Shown piece after piece: positions 11,529 to 37,500 of a DNA stretch of 64,000 nt. The stretch lies in contig OU612072.1 in assembly GCA_914767715.1 (NCBI GenBank), forward strand, positions 2,168,001 to 2,232,000, read 5' to 3'. Every line of letters starts with the position of its first letter. Positions within the stretch are counted from its first letter, which is position 1. The position numbers and the translations under genes were made by a program. The DNA is from Membranipora membranacea (Eukaryota; Bryozoa; Gymnolaemata; Cheilostomatida; Membraniporidae). The notes below the pieces were generated by a model that saw nothing but the letters and a program-made list of their open reading frames with translations, was not told the origin of the DNA and ran no database searches.

Positions 11529-13313
11529 CTATTTAGTACAAACTGCACAGGCCAAAGCTTTCTTTGCTGTGTAGGGTGGACAGGAGCCAAGAGTACCAGG
11601 GCGCTGACACTCAGCCTGTACAAGGTAAAGAGGTGAACCATGCCATCCAGAATTGGGTTTAGATGCAAAGGATTCAAAATCAGTATCAACACAGACGTAC
11701 GATGTCCTGTAATAATGAGTGGTGGATTTCCCACTTGGGTCGCCATGAGTTGCAGATGTCATCAAAAATCCAGAATACTCCAATGTCCAGTCGCTTGTTG
11801 GGCATCTTGTTTGAGCGGGTATCATACGTTTAGTTATCCTCTGATTTGCTTCACATACAGTACAGGGAACGGAGTGATATGTTAGGGGGTTGACTGTATC
11901 ATGGTCGCGGATAACCTGATACCAGACTCGACCTATGTAAGAGGAAGCATGTTTGGTTGGAGAATCCTGATGATAGGAAGGATCAGATCCCAGGCAGAGG
12001 TAGTTAGCCCCTCCACCAGCAGCTGTAAGGTCGGGAGAAGCCATTTGTCCGTTGTAGATCAGTTTAGTTGACTTTGGACAAGCTGTCTTTCCCCACCGGG
12101 TGAATGTAGCTCCTCCATAGGCAGGCAGGCGATCAGAGAGTTTTCTCCATTCTGAAACAAAGTTGAGCAAAGGTTCTCACCTGTGGGTTTTTACTTCGAT
12201 ACAGTGGTGGTGCAAGAAATAGTTCAGAGATTATTAAACGTTCAACAAAGAAGCAAATATGGGGCAAATTGAAATTGAAAAAAATAACAGATAAGTTTGC
12301 TTTGTTTTATTATTATTATTATCACTATGAAGGCTTCTGAGAACAGGGTAAAAAAGCGACCTCGGCACTGCCAAACCTAATGTAGCTACTAAAGAAATGG
12401 GCAGTCAAACCTTTCTATAGAGTCAAATCGAATCAATTCTATAAGTATCATACCTTCAGTGACAGTTTCATTGACAAACTCTCTCACAAGCCTTAGTGAG
12501 GAAGTGTCAATCTCATACGCACTGGGACGGCCCTGCAATATATTTATTTATTTATGTATACGATAAGATCAAATTTTCACATAACTTACAGTGTTGGAAG
12601 GGTGGATCATCTGACAAAACTGATCCTAAAATATCACTTGTTCAAAAGTTTATGGTGACCTTCAAGAGTGAGGTGGCTTGCGCCCATGCATTATTTCACA
12701 AGTTATATATTAATATTAATAACAGTGAAGTTGTGTGTATTTAATACTCACGGGAGGACCATGTGTACCGGGCAACCCTTGGAGGAAACCAGAAGAAATT
12801 ACTTCCCTCTCAGTTCTCCTGTGCGCACCCTTAGCGTACTCATTGAACTGAAAAACCAAAATAATTGAATAAACTAAGAACATTACACAGTCATTCAGAT
12901 GATGGTGTGTTTCGTAATTTTAAGCAAAATAAATGCTCTAGGTCACAAGAGGTTATATTTTGCAATAAGCGGTTTTCAGCATCAATATTGGCTTTGGAGT
13001 CAGAAGTTATCTACAATAATTTCACCGTTGTTTTTGAATTAGAGTATGCGACTATGAGAAACAGCTTAATATTCTTTTGCAGCTTGTGCAGTAACCAACT
13101 CACCTGCCTCACATTCTTACTTGGCTCACTGATTTCCTCTCTCTGCTTCTCTGACTTGCTGAAGCAGTCACATGTATTACTACCTACCTCACCATTATTG
13201 TTTATTGTAAAATAAACATTGACTGCGATAAGCAGAAAATTAATCAAAACTACAATACTAAGGCTGACATAGAAATGCCTCTTACTAACAAAATTAGTGA
13301 ACTCTTTATCCAT
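11529..13313 (-). CDS. Short-chain collagen C4-like (spongin-type) type II membrane protein
   Basis: Four exons read on the minus strand: 13104-13313, 12752-12847, 12454-12532, 11529-12151, giving 335 aa with consistent GT-AG phases. A short basic cytoplasmic start is followed by a membrane segment at about residues 14-36 with no cleavage motif, so a type II anchor is likely. Then come a charged stalk and a very short collagenous stretch, GLPGTHGPPGRP (94-105), only four Gly-X-Y triplets and split by an intron. The Cys-rich C-terminal domain (about 130-335, starting WRKLSDRLPAYGGATF) has motifs YVCVDTDFES and YTAKKALACAVCTK. I recognise it as the non-collagenous domain of sponge short-chain collagens C4. 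That family is mainly known from sponges and relates to spongin and collagen IV ends. The likely role is a cell-surface or matrix protein. The start is the only ATG giving the anchor. Confidence 0.87.
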
Positions 13314-15315
13314 TGTTCAGATCAACAATATCAACAGGTTTACAGGCTTTGAATAAATTGTGCTGCAAAAGTATAAGAAGTTTCTGCATGACATTTATTG
13401 CCGGTGAAATGTGAAGTAACATCTGCCAGACTGATAAGAATGACAGTGCAAGAATGCTAGAATGCTAGAATGCTCAATTCGTTAAAGCATTCTCAAGCGA
13501 AAATGAGATATATGTCACAGCACATCTTATATTTACCATAAACCAATCAAAATAATTTCACTCCTTGAAACCACGCCGCTTTCTAACTGAGACAACTCGA
13601 TTGCCGCCCAATATGGACATTCGAACAATATGAGAGATGTATTTTGACAGGTTAGGATTTTGGATAATCAATCTGATGCCATGGGTTCAATTCATTGGCA
13701 CGGCCGCTGGTAATATCTGAAAAACCATTTTTGGTAGGGTGTTCGAAATGATACCAGCGCCTTATGCGATGTAGGTACTTATCAGTAGCCAGAGCTGGAG
13801 ATGGAGAGACTGTACCCATATGAGCGTATCAACTGCTCATAATTCCCCATGTTGATTAAACTTAGCGGTATATCTATAAATTCATTATTATTTTTATTAT
13901 TATTATATCAGCGATAAAAAGAAAATGCGCCAAATTTCTTAGAACGACATGAATTTTTGCCAAACAGGAGCCGACAACAGCCCTTCACTACTATGGAATT
14001 AGTGCTATGTTTACCTTACCTGCAATAAATTTATAATAATATGATAAAGTAGACGAAATCAAAATCTACAAACCGAGCCAGAATCAAAAGGGAAACAAAG
14101 TGTTGATAAGTTGAGGAACACAGGTCATCACTGATAGTACAGTCTAATGTTGTGACTACTCAAACCAATAGATCTATGCTGTTCACACTTAGTAAATGAT
14201 ATTCAGTAGACTAAACACCACCATATAATAACCCATAATCCATTTTCAAACTAAGTCAGCAAAATAACTTGATCATGACCATCCATTGCAACTACTTATA
14301 GCTACATCCCTTCTGTTAACCGGTCAGATGGTTGGTTTAAGAGTACTATCCAATGGCGCTGCTCAAGGGCTACATGAAAGATGGTTGCCATTATCAGAGA
14401 CAAAGATGCAGTGGATTCACAGAAGGGTCTCCTACTTACAACATCAATTGACAGACCGAGGGTCATAACAAAATAGTTCTAAACCAATTAACAAACTATA
14501 TATAGCTATAGAATTGAAAAAAAGAATGACATGGGATGGATTTTAATGAGTATTGGGCACAAGAACGAAAGAAGGAAGCGCAGCAGGAATTTCTTTTTGC
14601 CCTTTTGGCTCGGCTTTCTGATGCAGCATTGCTGCAGGTGCTGTTGAGGGTTATATGGTCCCCCCCCCAATTAAACATTGAAATAAACCAAGAGATTGCA
14701 GGGAAGTCTAGCAAGTGCTAATAGCACAGTTTGATGAAAAGCAGTATCCATAAGGTGATTCCAAGTCGGAGGAAAATGCCGCATGATGTGCCTAAGCTTG
14801 TGGATAATACAGCCAGCAATGAAGAGAAGATGGCGTAATGTTGGATATACATACATTTAAGTTTATTGCGAGTCTACACTCATTTTTTGGAAGATTTTCT
14901 TATGTAGTTATTTATTTAGTAAGTGGTAATTATCAGGCTTTATATCTGTCACGTTATGCACACCTTGAAATTTCGTCATAGTTTTTGTCCTAGGCCCTCG
15001 GGTAAGACAACCACTAGAGATCAATTTTCTCTCAGATGGAGGCAGATGATCATGAAAGTTTTGTGCGCAACATAAAATGAGAATTTATTTGTTGAACACA
15101 CAAGGTTGAAGTTGAAGCTTGATGGCAAAAACGACTGTGGCGATGTTGGGTTGGCAAGCAGGTTGACTCACATTTTTGGAGAGTGTCAGAAGACCTAAAG
15201 TTAACAATGACCTAACGAGTTTTTTATTTAAATTATGTGGACTTGCGTATTCTACGTCTATCGAAACTAAGATAAACAAATTCAATTTCTTCAGCAGATA
15301 ATCATCCATTTAAGG
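13314..15315. other. Intergenic region between collagen-like and GH31 genes
   Basis: It contains the 5' flank of the collagen-like gene (minus strand) and the 3' flank of the GH31 gene. A short tandem GAATGCTA repeat lies near 13449-13475. Two unrecognised open frames, 14286-14468 and 14536-14721, show no family motif, no good splice context and no partner exons; I do not call them genes. Confidence 0.5.
15223..15228 (-). terminator. Candidate polyadenylation signal of the GH31 gene
   Basis: AATAAA on the minus strand about 90 bases past the stop codon; a second copy lies at 15084-15089. The spacing is normal for a short animal 3' UTR. Confidence 0.5.
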
Positions 15316-29181
<13,866 letters not shown>

Positions 29182-29410
29182 TATTATGACAGATACTGTG
29201 CAGTTCACCTACTAAAACAGCTCCATATGTCACATCCGAGATGATATAATTGAAGCCTATACACAGTAATTTCTATGATGAGATGCAGCTTTCAGTGTAG
29301 TAAAAAAACCTATAAACTCGTATTAGTATTCAGTTTTTTGGCATAAAACTGAGTCAAAGTAACCAATATGAAGAAGTATTAAACCAGCTATTTCACTTAC
29401 CTTTCAATGT
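29182..29410 (-). other. Possible 5' UTR exon junction of the GH31 gene
   Basis: Upstream of the start codon the minus strand has a pyrimidine-rich acceptor (TTTTAG) ending near 29211, and a consensus donor GTAAGT at 29396-29401. Together they suggest a non-coding first exon above about 29402 spliced to the exon with the ATG. The upstream segment has no usable coding frame. Confidence 0.35.
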
Positions 29411-29778
29411 CGATCATACCAGCACAACAAGGAAATAATGGTATTAGCTGAGAAGTTTGTTACTGGCTTGGCAGGCTCATACCAAGTTAATGAGCCGTGA
29501 TTCTAAGTAGTGAAGTTATGCCAAAATTTATAACAAGCACTTGTTATTATCTGTCAAAGCTTTATAGATAAGGTGTTGTGATCAGTAGGTGATGTTAGGA
29601 TTTTAAGTCACGTATTAATCCTGTGTAAACATTAATAAAAGTGATAAGGGATCTTAAGTAAAAACTGCTCCTCCTTTCAGGATGAGAATAAATAAGAAGT
29701 CCAAGTTTAATGCTTGAGGTAGCTGAGATGTGACACATCCTTGCCCATGTTTCCTCAACGCTTTCCTTGAGTACTTAC

Positions 29779-29906
29779 CTCTCACACAATCATTACCCAC
29801 CATCACATTCACACGGTAAAACCCTCCATCATACTTGTTTTCCCAAAGCACTTGTAGACTGATGTTACCCCAATAGCTTCCCATTACCAGTTTACCATTC
29901 GTTTGT
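29779..29906 (-). pseudogene. Isolated exon-like segment, possibly a CTHRC1-like half domain
   Basis: 128 bases on the minus strand are bounded by an acceptor (TTTTAAAG) and a strong donor (GTAAGT). They are open in one frame, encoding about 42 residues including LVMGSYWGNISLQVLWENKY and NVMVGNDCVRG. The pattern of a Trp, then an NK-Y-D stretch, then a late Cys weakly resembles the first half of the CTHRC1-like domains found downstream on the other strand. I found no partner exons within a few kb. It may be a relic exon, a missed 5' coding exon, or chance. Confidence 0.35.
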
Positions 29907-29909
29907 CTT

Positions 29910-31500
29910 TAAAAGAAAACAAAACAGGCCTTCCTCCCCACCCTCATGTGCTATTCAAGTGTATTTATTATTTGTGTATGTATGTATGTGTATGTATGTA
30001 TGTATATTGTATTGTTATCAATACTTGATAAAATTCATTGTTGTTTTGCTCTGTGATGCCAAAAAAAATATAAAATAAATTATAAATAAAAATATTAAAA
30101 AGTATCTATAAAAACGTCTAACTTATAAGATGGAATTTGACTGGTGCTTCGATTCTTATCAGTGTTGAGTAATCTCATCCCATATAGAGAGAAGATAACT
30201 CAGGCAGCTGATATTACACTGCTTCCTAAATCAGATCATCTTGATCCCGAAGTGAATGATTTCGGGGAGACAACTAATTATGTTTCAAGTATCATTCACT
30301 GCTGATAATAAACTTGGACTTATCACTGAGTCTGCTCGCAGCCTGCCCTTAAAATGGGCCCTTTTAAGGGCTAGCTGTGGGTCTGCTCAGCATATATATA
30401 TTGAGTGAGTGTCACCTGATTGATGTCTGCATTGGATACTGTGTACAATATTAATAATACCATTACCATTAACCAAGTAATATACTATTTTTTACAAATA
30501 CTGGCAGAATTAAAATAGAAAAAATGTTAAACGTTGAGTCAGCGATACTAATTCCTACATTGTATTGATAAATTATAGAAACAGATGATTTGCTCACATG
30601 ATAAGATCACGCATGATAAGATCACATGATAAGATCACATGGTAACATCTTCATTCTCAGTGGTTAAAATCCTAGGCTCGCCGAGCTGGAATATTGCTTG
30701 TTGTCACAATTATTGCAACCTGATTTTATTGTTTATTGTGAAAAGTGCACTAGGAAAGGGGTAACATGAGGAGTCATCCCTAAATACAGGGGAGCCTAAC
30801 ACATGAGACCATACTATGCAATGTTTTGAATATGCTATAAGATCAATTAGGATAAGAATAAACAGATATTCAAAGGCGTCTGATACATTGACCTCATGAA
30901 TAGGAGTGGAATGAATTGTAAAACTAGTTGGTGAGGTTTTTTTTCTGGATACCTTTTTTCATACTGTTGCACAGCGACTTCTCCCTTAGGTACCAATTGT
31001 ATCTACACTCTCTATAATACTGTCTACATAATTGAAAACTGATATCGTATTATTTATAACATCCAGGTGGAGATTATCACTAGCAGACATGGTTTGATTC
31101 TTGTCGCTGAGAGACAATTTGAAATCTTAGTTAAGCAAACAAATTTAGAGTTGCTGAAGCGCTAGGGCCATAAAATATGGTATTCAACATAAACCGTGTG
31201 ACTCTACAGACTATAATAGTGTTCTAACAGCAAAATAAATTTTTGCAACGTTTAAACCTATTTGGGATTTCTCCAGTTAATATAGAGCTGTCACAGAACG
31301 CATCATATAGGATATGATAGCAAGTTACATTGGTGTTCATTACATAATAGTTTTTGTAAATATTTTAGAATAATTTATTTCCGATTCAAACCAGAATAGT
31401 TTTCAGTCTTTTGTATATTATTTCTTATTGCTAGTATGTTGATTCTGAGTTTTTATCCTTCACATATATAACATAGTTACATGATTTGTGTAGTACTTAC
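29910..31500. other. Intergenic region upstream of copy A
   Basis: I searched here for a counterpart of the signal-peptide exon found in copies B and C and saw none. The region has a short TATG run near 29979-30004, a small inverted repeat at about 30349-30371 (CCCTTAAAA / TTTTAAGGG) and a short tandem ATAAGATCACATG-like repeat at about 30598-30640. No other gene is supported. Confidence 0.5.
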
Positions 31501-31556
31501 GATTTAATTTTAGACTTCTGACCATATGAATTATCGCCATTCTCTGTTTACTCTAG

Positions 31557-34500
31557 AGTTGGTGAACAGTACATGTGGTAATAAGATACAGATATATGAT
31601 GGTGTAAGGATCTCACCATCCAAAGCTAAAAGTACTGTATATTCCCGGACATCTATCGAGTGCCTGAGTCAATGTGTGGACAGTTTCCCTGCCTGTGTCT
31701 CTGTATATCGCAATGATCAAGGTAAGGGAATAAAGAAGCAATGGACATCTCACTTTTATTAAGGTCTGCTGCACATACATTTGGAGATGCTCATGTCATA
31801 ACAAAACTAGAAAGTAAGCTTGTGGCAGCGTATAAAGAGATTTTAGTAGACGATGTAGAGATATGTTTTAACATTGGCCTATACAGTTAAACATACCCCA
31901 TACTTCAGCATGTTCAGTTTAAATCTGACTCTCAATTTAGATCCTTTCTGTTTTCGTTAGAATTAAGGTGTAACTATTGCTTTTAACCACTAGTCTGTAT
32001 CAACTCAAGCCAAGAATAGTTTTCATTATTCCCTATGTTGCTTATTGCTTATTGCTTAATTACTGATAAAATCAAGCGCAAACATAAAAAAAAACACAAG
32101 GACAAGGGTTGTTAACAGGGGAAATCGGTGATTTCATATGTTGCTGTGTACAACATTTCTTTCATCTCCAAAAAGAATGTTGTTTCGATTTTCGATGTAA
32201 CCCTACAAAAATCTTAGTTAGATAATATCCAAATGTATTTTATCGTTGTTCAATAAAATCAAGATCAAGGCAGGAGAGGCGAGGTATAACTTATAAAGGT
32301 CTCATGTTTGCTCATAAATACCTTTTAAGTCCTTCTACGTTCATGCCTAAAATATTTAATTGGCATAACAGAAAAATACAAGAATTGAAAATTGGTACTA
32401 TGTTATCAACATCATTACCAAATTTAATATGGTCATACACTGTATATATATGAATCCCTAAAATTTGACACAAAGAGAAGGCTGAATATTTTCAGCCATT
32501 GATAGGCATTTATGGATTTGTAATGAAATACACAATATGGCGATTTATTGAGAAATTACACCATATTCTTGTGTCAGTAATAGGATATATGGTAAGTTAT
32601 GGCAGCTTTTAAAAAATGCATCGAACGGCTTCCTAGTAGCATCCTTCTAAACTCAGACAAGCTGTTTGACAAAAGTTTACAAGGGGTTGGCTGGAGTGTT
32701 ACTGAATTGTTAAAGATGAGAAATTCATTCCAGCAACCAAACAAAAGTTACCATATGCATGGATCAGGTCAGATATGTTTCCCTAATCCATGAATATATA
32801 TATATATACATATATATTTTGATGCTCTCAACATAAAAGGAAACCGTCGTAACGCAATTAGGCTTGCCATTGAAGAAATGCATTCAGAAAGTGTTTATGC
32901 TGATATCAATATCCGCCTCTCAATGTCTTGAATGATGATCCAGGGTAATAAAATAATTTGACAGCAACAATAATAAGATATTCGTTTGCTAATATATTTT
33001 ATTGATTTCATATGCTATGAGAACATTAAATCAGTTTATTTTTTCTATAATATTTCTATTGCATACCTAAATAAGTAAAATTCTACCCTTCACAGTCTCC
33101 TGATGTAGTAAAGGGCTGCAGATCTTTGGCCTTGTATTGTGATTTATATCGATGGCAGAGAGCAGCCTTAATCAGAAACGTACAAAAGGAAGATAAATTT
33201 GTATATTTGTTACAAATTACAGGCTGTTAATTTAAGCATGCTGAAGTTTCTTGGTGAAGGTTTGGTGCAAAGCCCTAGTGAGGCATCTTAGGCATAAAAC
33301 CTTTCTATAAATTTTTTCTTTAATTATTTTTAAAAAACTTCACTGTCAAAAATTTGGCTATAAATAGAGCTCTACACATTCAATGAAGCGACCGTGCATG
33401 ATTACCCCTTGTTGGCTGATTTCTTTAACAAACCTCACAAATCCACTAAATTGGGCCACTAATAAAAAATATCATAATTCAAATTTTAAGAAATTTAATT
33501 TTGGCAACAACTTTGAAGTTTTGTGTGAAATTAATTAATAAATATTTTACTGTTTTTACAGGTCAATGTATGCAGTTCAGTAGCTTAAACATCTCAAACT
33601 TTGAAGACGACATCACTCCACACTCTGGAGTGTATATGAAGCTAGGCGCTGTCTTAGAGGTAAGTCAGAGAAAAATATGATGTAACCCCGATTCCCTGAG
33701 ATCATCATCATTCAAAATGAGTTAATGTTCTCAAATTCTACTATTCAACTCAACTCACTTATATTTATACTTTTATTGCATTAATCTCATCTGTTTAAAA
33801 TGGTTTTTTATCAGAATGAGCTAAAAAAAGGCAATAATTAGTCATACAGAATTATAGTGAAAAGGTTTAGACCGTGTTTTGAAGTGTTTAACATTCAATG
33901 AAATCAAATAATATAAAATATTTGATCACATAAAATGATATCAAAGCTAGACTATATTAATCTAACACAGGCAGCTGAGCTAAAAACTTATAATATTCAA
34001 AATAATCAACAATGATTCAGTATGGGTTGATCAATAGTTCATTTACCTTTATCAATAGAATGATGACTGTGCAGGAGATGGATGCTCAGAAGATGAAGTT
34101 TGCCTAGAAGGATGTGGAGACAACTTATTACCATCACCTGCATGTGTCAGTGAGTGTTCTGGTCATAACAATAGCTGTCGCTGTAGTAGTTTAAGTACTC
34201 ATACATAGACGATGGCAAATTATTATATGTAATATATATATATGTATATTTGATCACGTAAGTACAATATTAAGAGCACATCAGCCTATTTCAATTGTTC
34301 AGTGTCACTAATAGAAGCAAGGAAATATCAAAATGAGAGATATCATTGTTCAGGCCCCTCAAATAATGGGTGTATGACAAACCATGGATTGAGTATTTCT
34401 CAAGTGGTTGTGGACTAAATGTTTAAGAGACTGTTGATTATCATGATACATTACAGAGAAAGTAAGAGAGAAGTGTGACTCTAGGCCAGAGTTTGATAAT

Positions 34501-37500
34501 ATTAGACATTACTATCAGGAATCATTTTCACATGATGACAGAGATCATGGTTCTGTATTGGTGAGTACAAATCTATAACGTCTAATTTATACTTGTCCCA
34601 TCTCAAAAATTCTTTCCCTGACACATTGCTAGTAGTCTGACTTATTTTTAATATCCCAATTTTTTTTAAACCGCATGTTTATAACTTGATCAATTGTACA
34701 TTAACTAAAATACAATGAAAAAATATTGGTAGCAATGGGCGAAATGATGCAGTTAATTACGTTATGCAAAAGCGTGATGAAAATCTGTGCAATATTACTT
34801 GCAAAGCACGTTGTACAACAATGGATCACCGTTTTTGGGTGATTGTTTAGCATCGAGAGAGAAATGTTTATGCTCATAACTTCTCTACTATTGAATTTAT
34901 CATCCAACGCCATGATCAAAACCTCGGAAATACTCTCTAGTGTAATGTAAGCTGGTGTGTATGACATGTTGTTTACCCTATTTTCAGTTTTTTGGCTGGA
35001 AAAGAGTTCATGTTTTGGACCAAATAAAGCTAGTTTAGCCACAAAAATCCAAATATCTCAAGATGTAAAGCCATAATCAATAATCGCTTCGATCAAAATC
35101 TAGACAATCTCCTGCTGTTCATCATGCTGACAACAAATTTGACTGACAGATTTCTGAATTTCTGATTTTTGGCCAGAAAATTTTGTCCAAATTTAGTGAA
35201 AATTTGGGTTATTATTTATTACAGTTGTGACAACCAGGATCTGTAATCTGGTAAGATTATTGATGGAAGTGACAGTGCAAGACCAAAATGGTATAATGAA
35301 TTGGAAATTTAAGTTTCTGCATTATTGGGGTCACATGTAATGAGGGGTCAGAAATGGCCCTTTACTATTGCAAAAATCAAGTTTAAGTCTCGAAGACAGG
35401 AGGCCTAAAAATATGAAGTTTTACTAAAATGTCACTCCTCGAGTTATTGCCATGCCTCCTCTATATGGTGAAAGCAAAAACTAATCAAATACCTCAATAG
35501 CAAGGCACAGAGGGCTCAATTTAAAAAGGGCACGTTTTGCCCCAAAATGAACTTTCAGTGATCACTGCAACTCAACTATGAAAATAACTATTAGACATGA
35601 TCCGAAATACAATATTAAAAAGTTTTCAAAAGCATGGCATGGCCGGCGTTAACTAGCCTAAGCTTGAAAATAGTCATGTTGTTATAGATTGCCAAGTGAC
35701 ATGCTGACAAGATTTATTTCGGGCGGTCACGATCTGACAGTGCCTTTTGTTGATTTGATAACTCAACTTGGTATCAGCCGTTTTTCACAGCAGACTGGCT
35801 ATCAATCATTAATACTGACTCAGCAGCCATAATAGTCAGCATGTTCTTGTTTGTTATAGTATATGACATACCCAAAGATGAGTGACACCAGTGGATTGAG
35901 GGTGATAGCACAGATGTCAGTTCGAACCCATGGAGCCAACTCATGTACCAAGTGGTATTTAACATTTGATGACAACCCATGTGATGATCCTCAGCCCATA
36001 GAGATGCAGAATGCAGCAATCAGAAGTATATCTTTCTGGTATACTATGGACTGTAAGTATATTTACAGAGAGGATTTGTAAATCCTGTCTTTTCTCCAGA
36101 CATTGAGCAGTCAAAGTTCCTGTATAGTCTTTATACACAGCTTCTGCTCCATCAAGATCATTTGTTTTAGCTGAGATCTTAGATGAGACGCCCTTAACCT
36201 GACAGCTGACTGTCAACGATAAATTACCACAGAGTCAAATGCTAAATAACAAAATTTAAAGCCATGATGATCTACTATTGATGGTTTCCTCTCTTCTAGT
36301 GGATGGGACCTGCTATGGCCTGCCTTCAGGAGACGTCAGGATTGATGTGCAGCTTGATGCATGTGAGGGAAGGTCCAGGGCTGATTCCAGTACTGGATGG
36401 ATATCTCCAAAGTTTGTGCTTGTCATGGAGGTGACTAAAAGATCAGGTACGTCGCCCCCTGCAGGTAAAGTCACATGATGTGTGACATCATGTCACGTGC
36501 CTTTACCTGCAGTGCGTTTCATAATTTTAAGTGGTACTGATGATGTTGGCCAGGTGGTTTTGACAACTACTAGCATCACAATACTATTGTCTACATAAGC
36601 TTTAATTAACCTTGATATAATACATTATGATGACATGATAATAAATCTCACAGAATAATACAGAAGCTTGAGAACCCCTCTCAAGGTACCTGTGCATGCA
36701 TGTGTGTTTATTTTCTGCTAGACCCACTGGTCTGCTGACTTCTACTTTCTGTTGGCTTCTAATGTTTGTGCGAATTAGGTCAATACAGTCACTGTCTTAT
36801 AATTGTCTATCGACCACACAATCTATATGTTAATAACATGACATTCAGTTTACTGGGATAGGCTGGATAATATTTCTAGCTTGGAAAAAAGTTTGGTATT
36901 ACGTTCTTCTTTCAGATCCTGAGCAAGTTTGTACATCAGCAGTCAGCCTCAACTACAAGTATGAGTCATGGGTAGATGACCTTGACATTACACAGAACTT
37001 CACTTATTCCATCTACCTTATCAAGGTATGTATAGCTTCACAAATTTATTTCTGGTGCTAGGTTTTCCTATGGTCTTCTATCAGTCTTCTCATATATAAT
37101 TGTGCTTAAGGACTTCGTAAGGATGGATGGATGGATGGATTTTATTACTATCACTGACAGCATTATTAAAAGAAAAAAATGAGTCGCGAAATACAGTGTA
37201 ATTGCTGGCACTTTGAATCAGCAAGAAAAAGCGAAGACACTTGGAATAAAAAATCAAATCTCTGTCTAAAAAAGTATTTCGTTTAAAATAAGAGTGATAT
37301 GACGCAGAAAACAGTCTCTCCCCAGTGAGCTTCTATGTTTTACTGTACGGTATCTGCCAGATGGACATTTACTCAACAAATCATTGATGAAATGATCCTC
37401 ATCGTGAATATAGCGTAAGGCCAGTGTTCGTGTCTGATTGTCCATCATGGTATAAATATCGGGATGTTCAATGCCTCACTAACTAACTAACTAATGACCA

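Noticed and set aside
14286-14856. Protein-coding gene between the collagen-like and GH31 genes
   Set aside because: Two short open frames lack recognisable motifs, splice partners or codon signals; not enough to call a gene.
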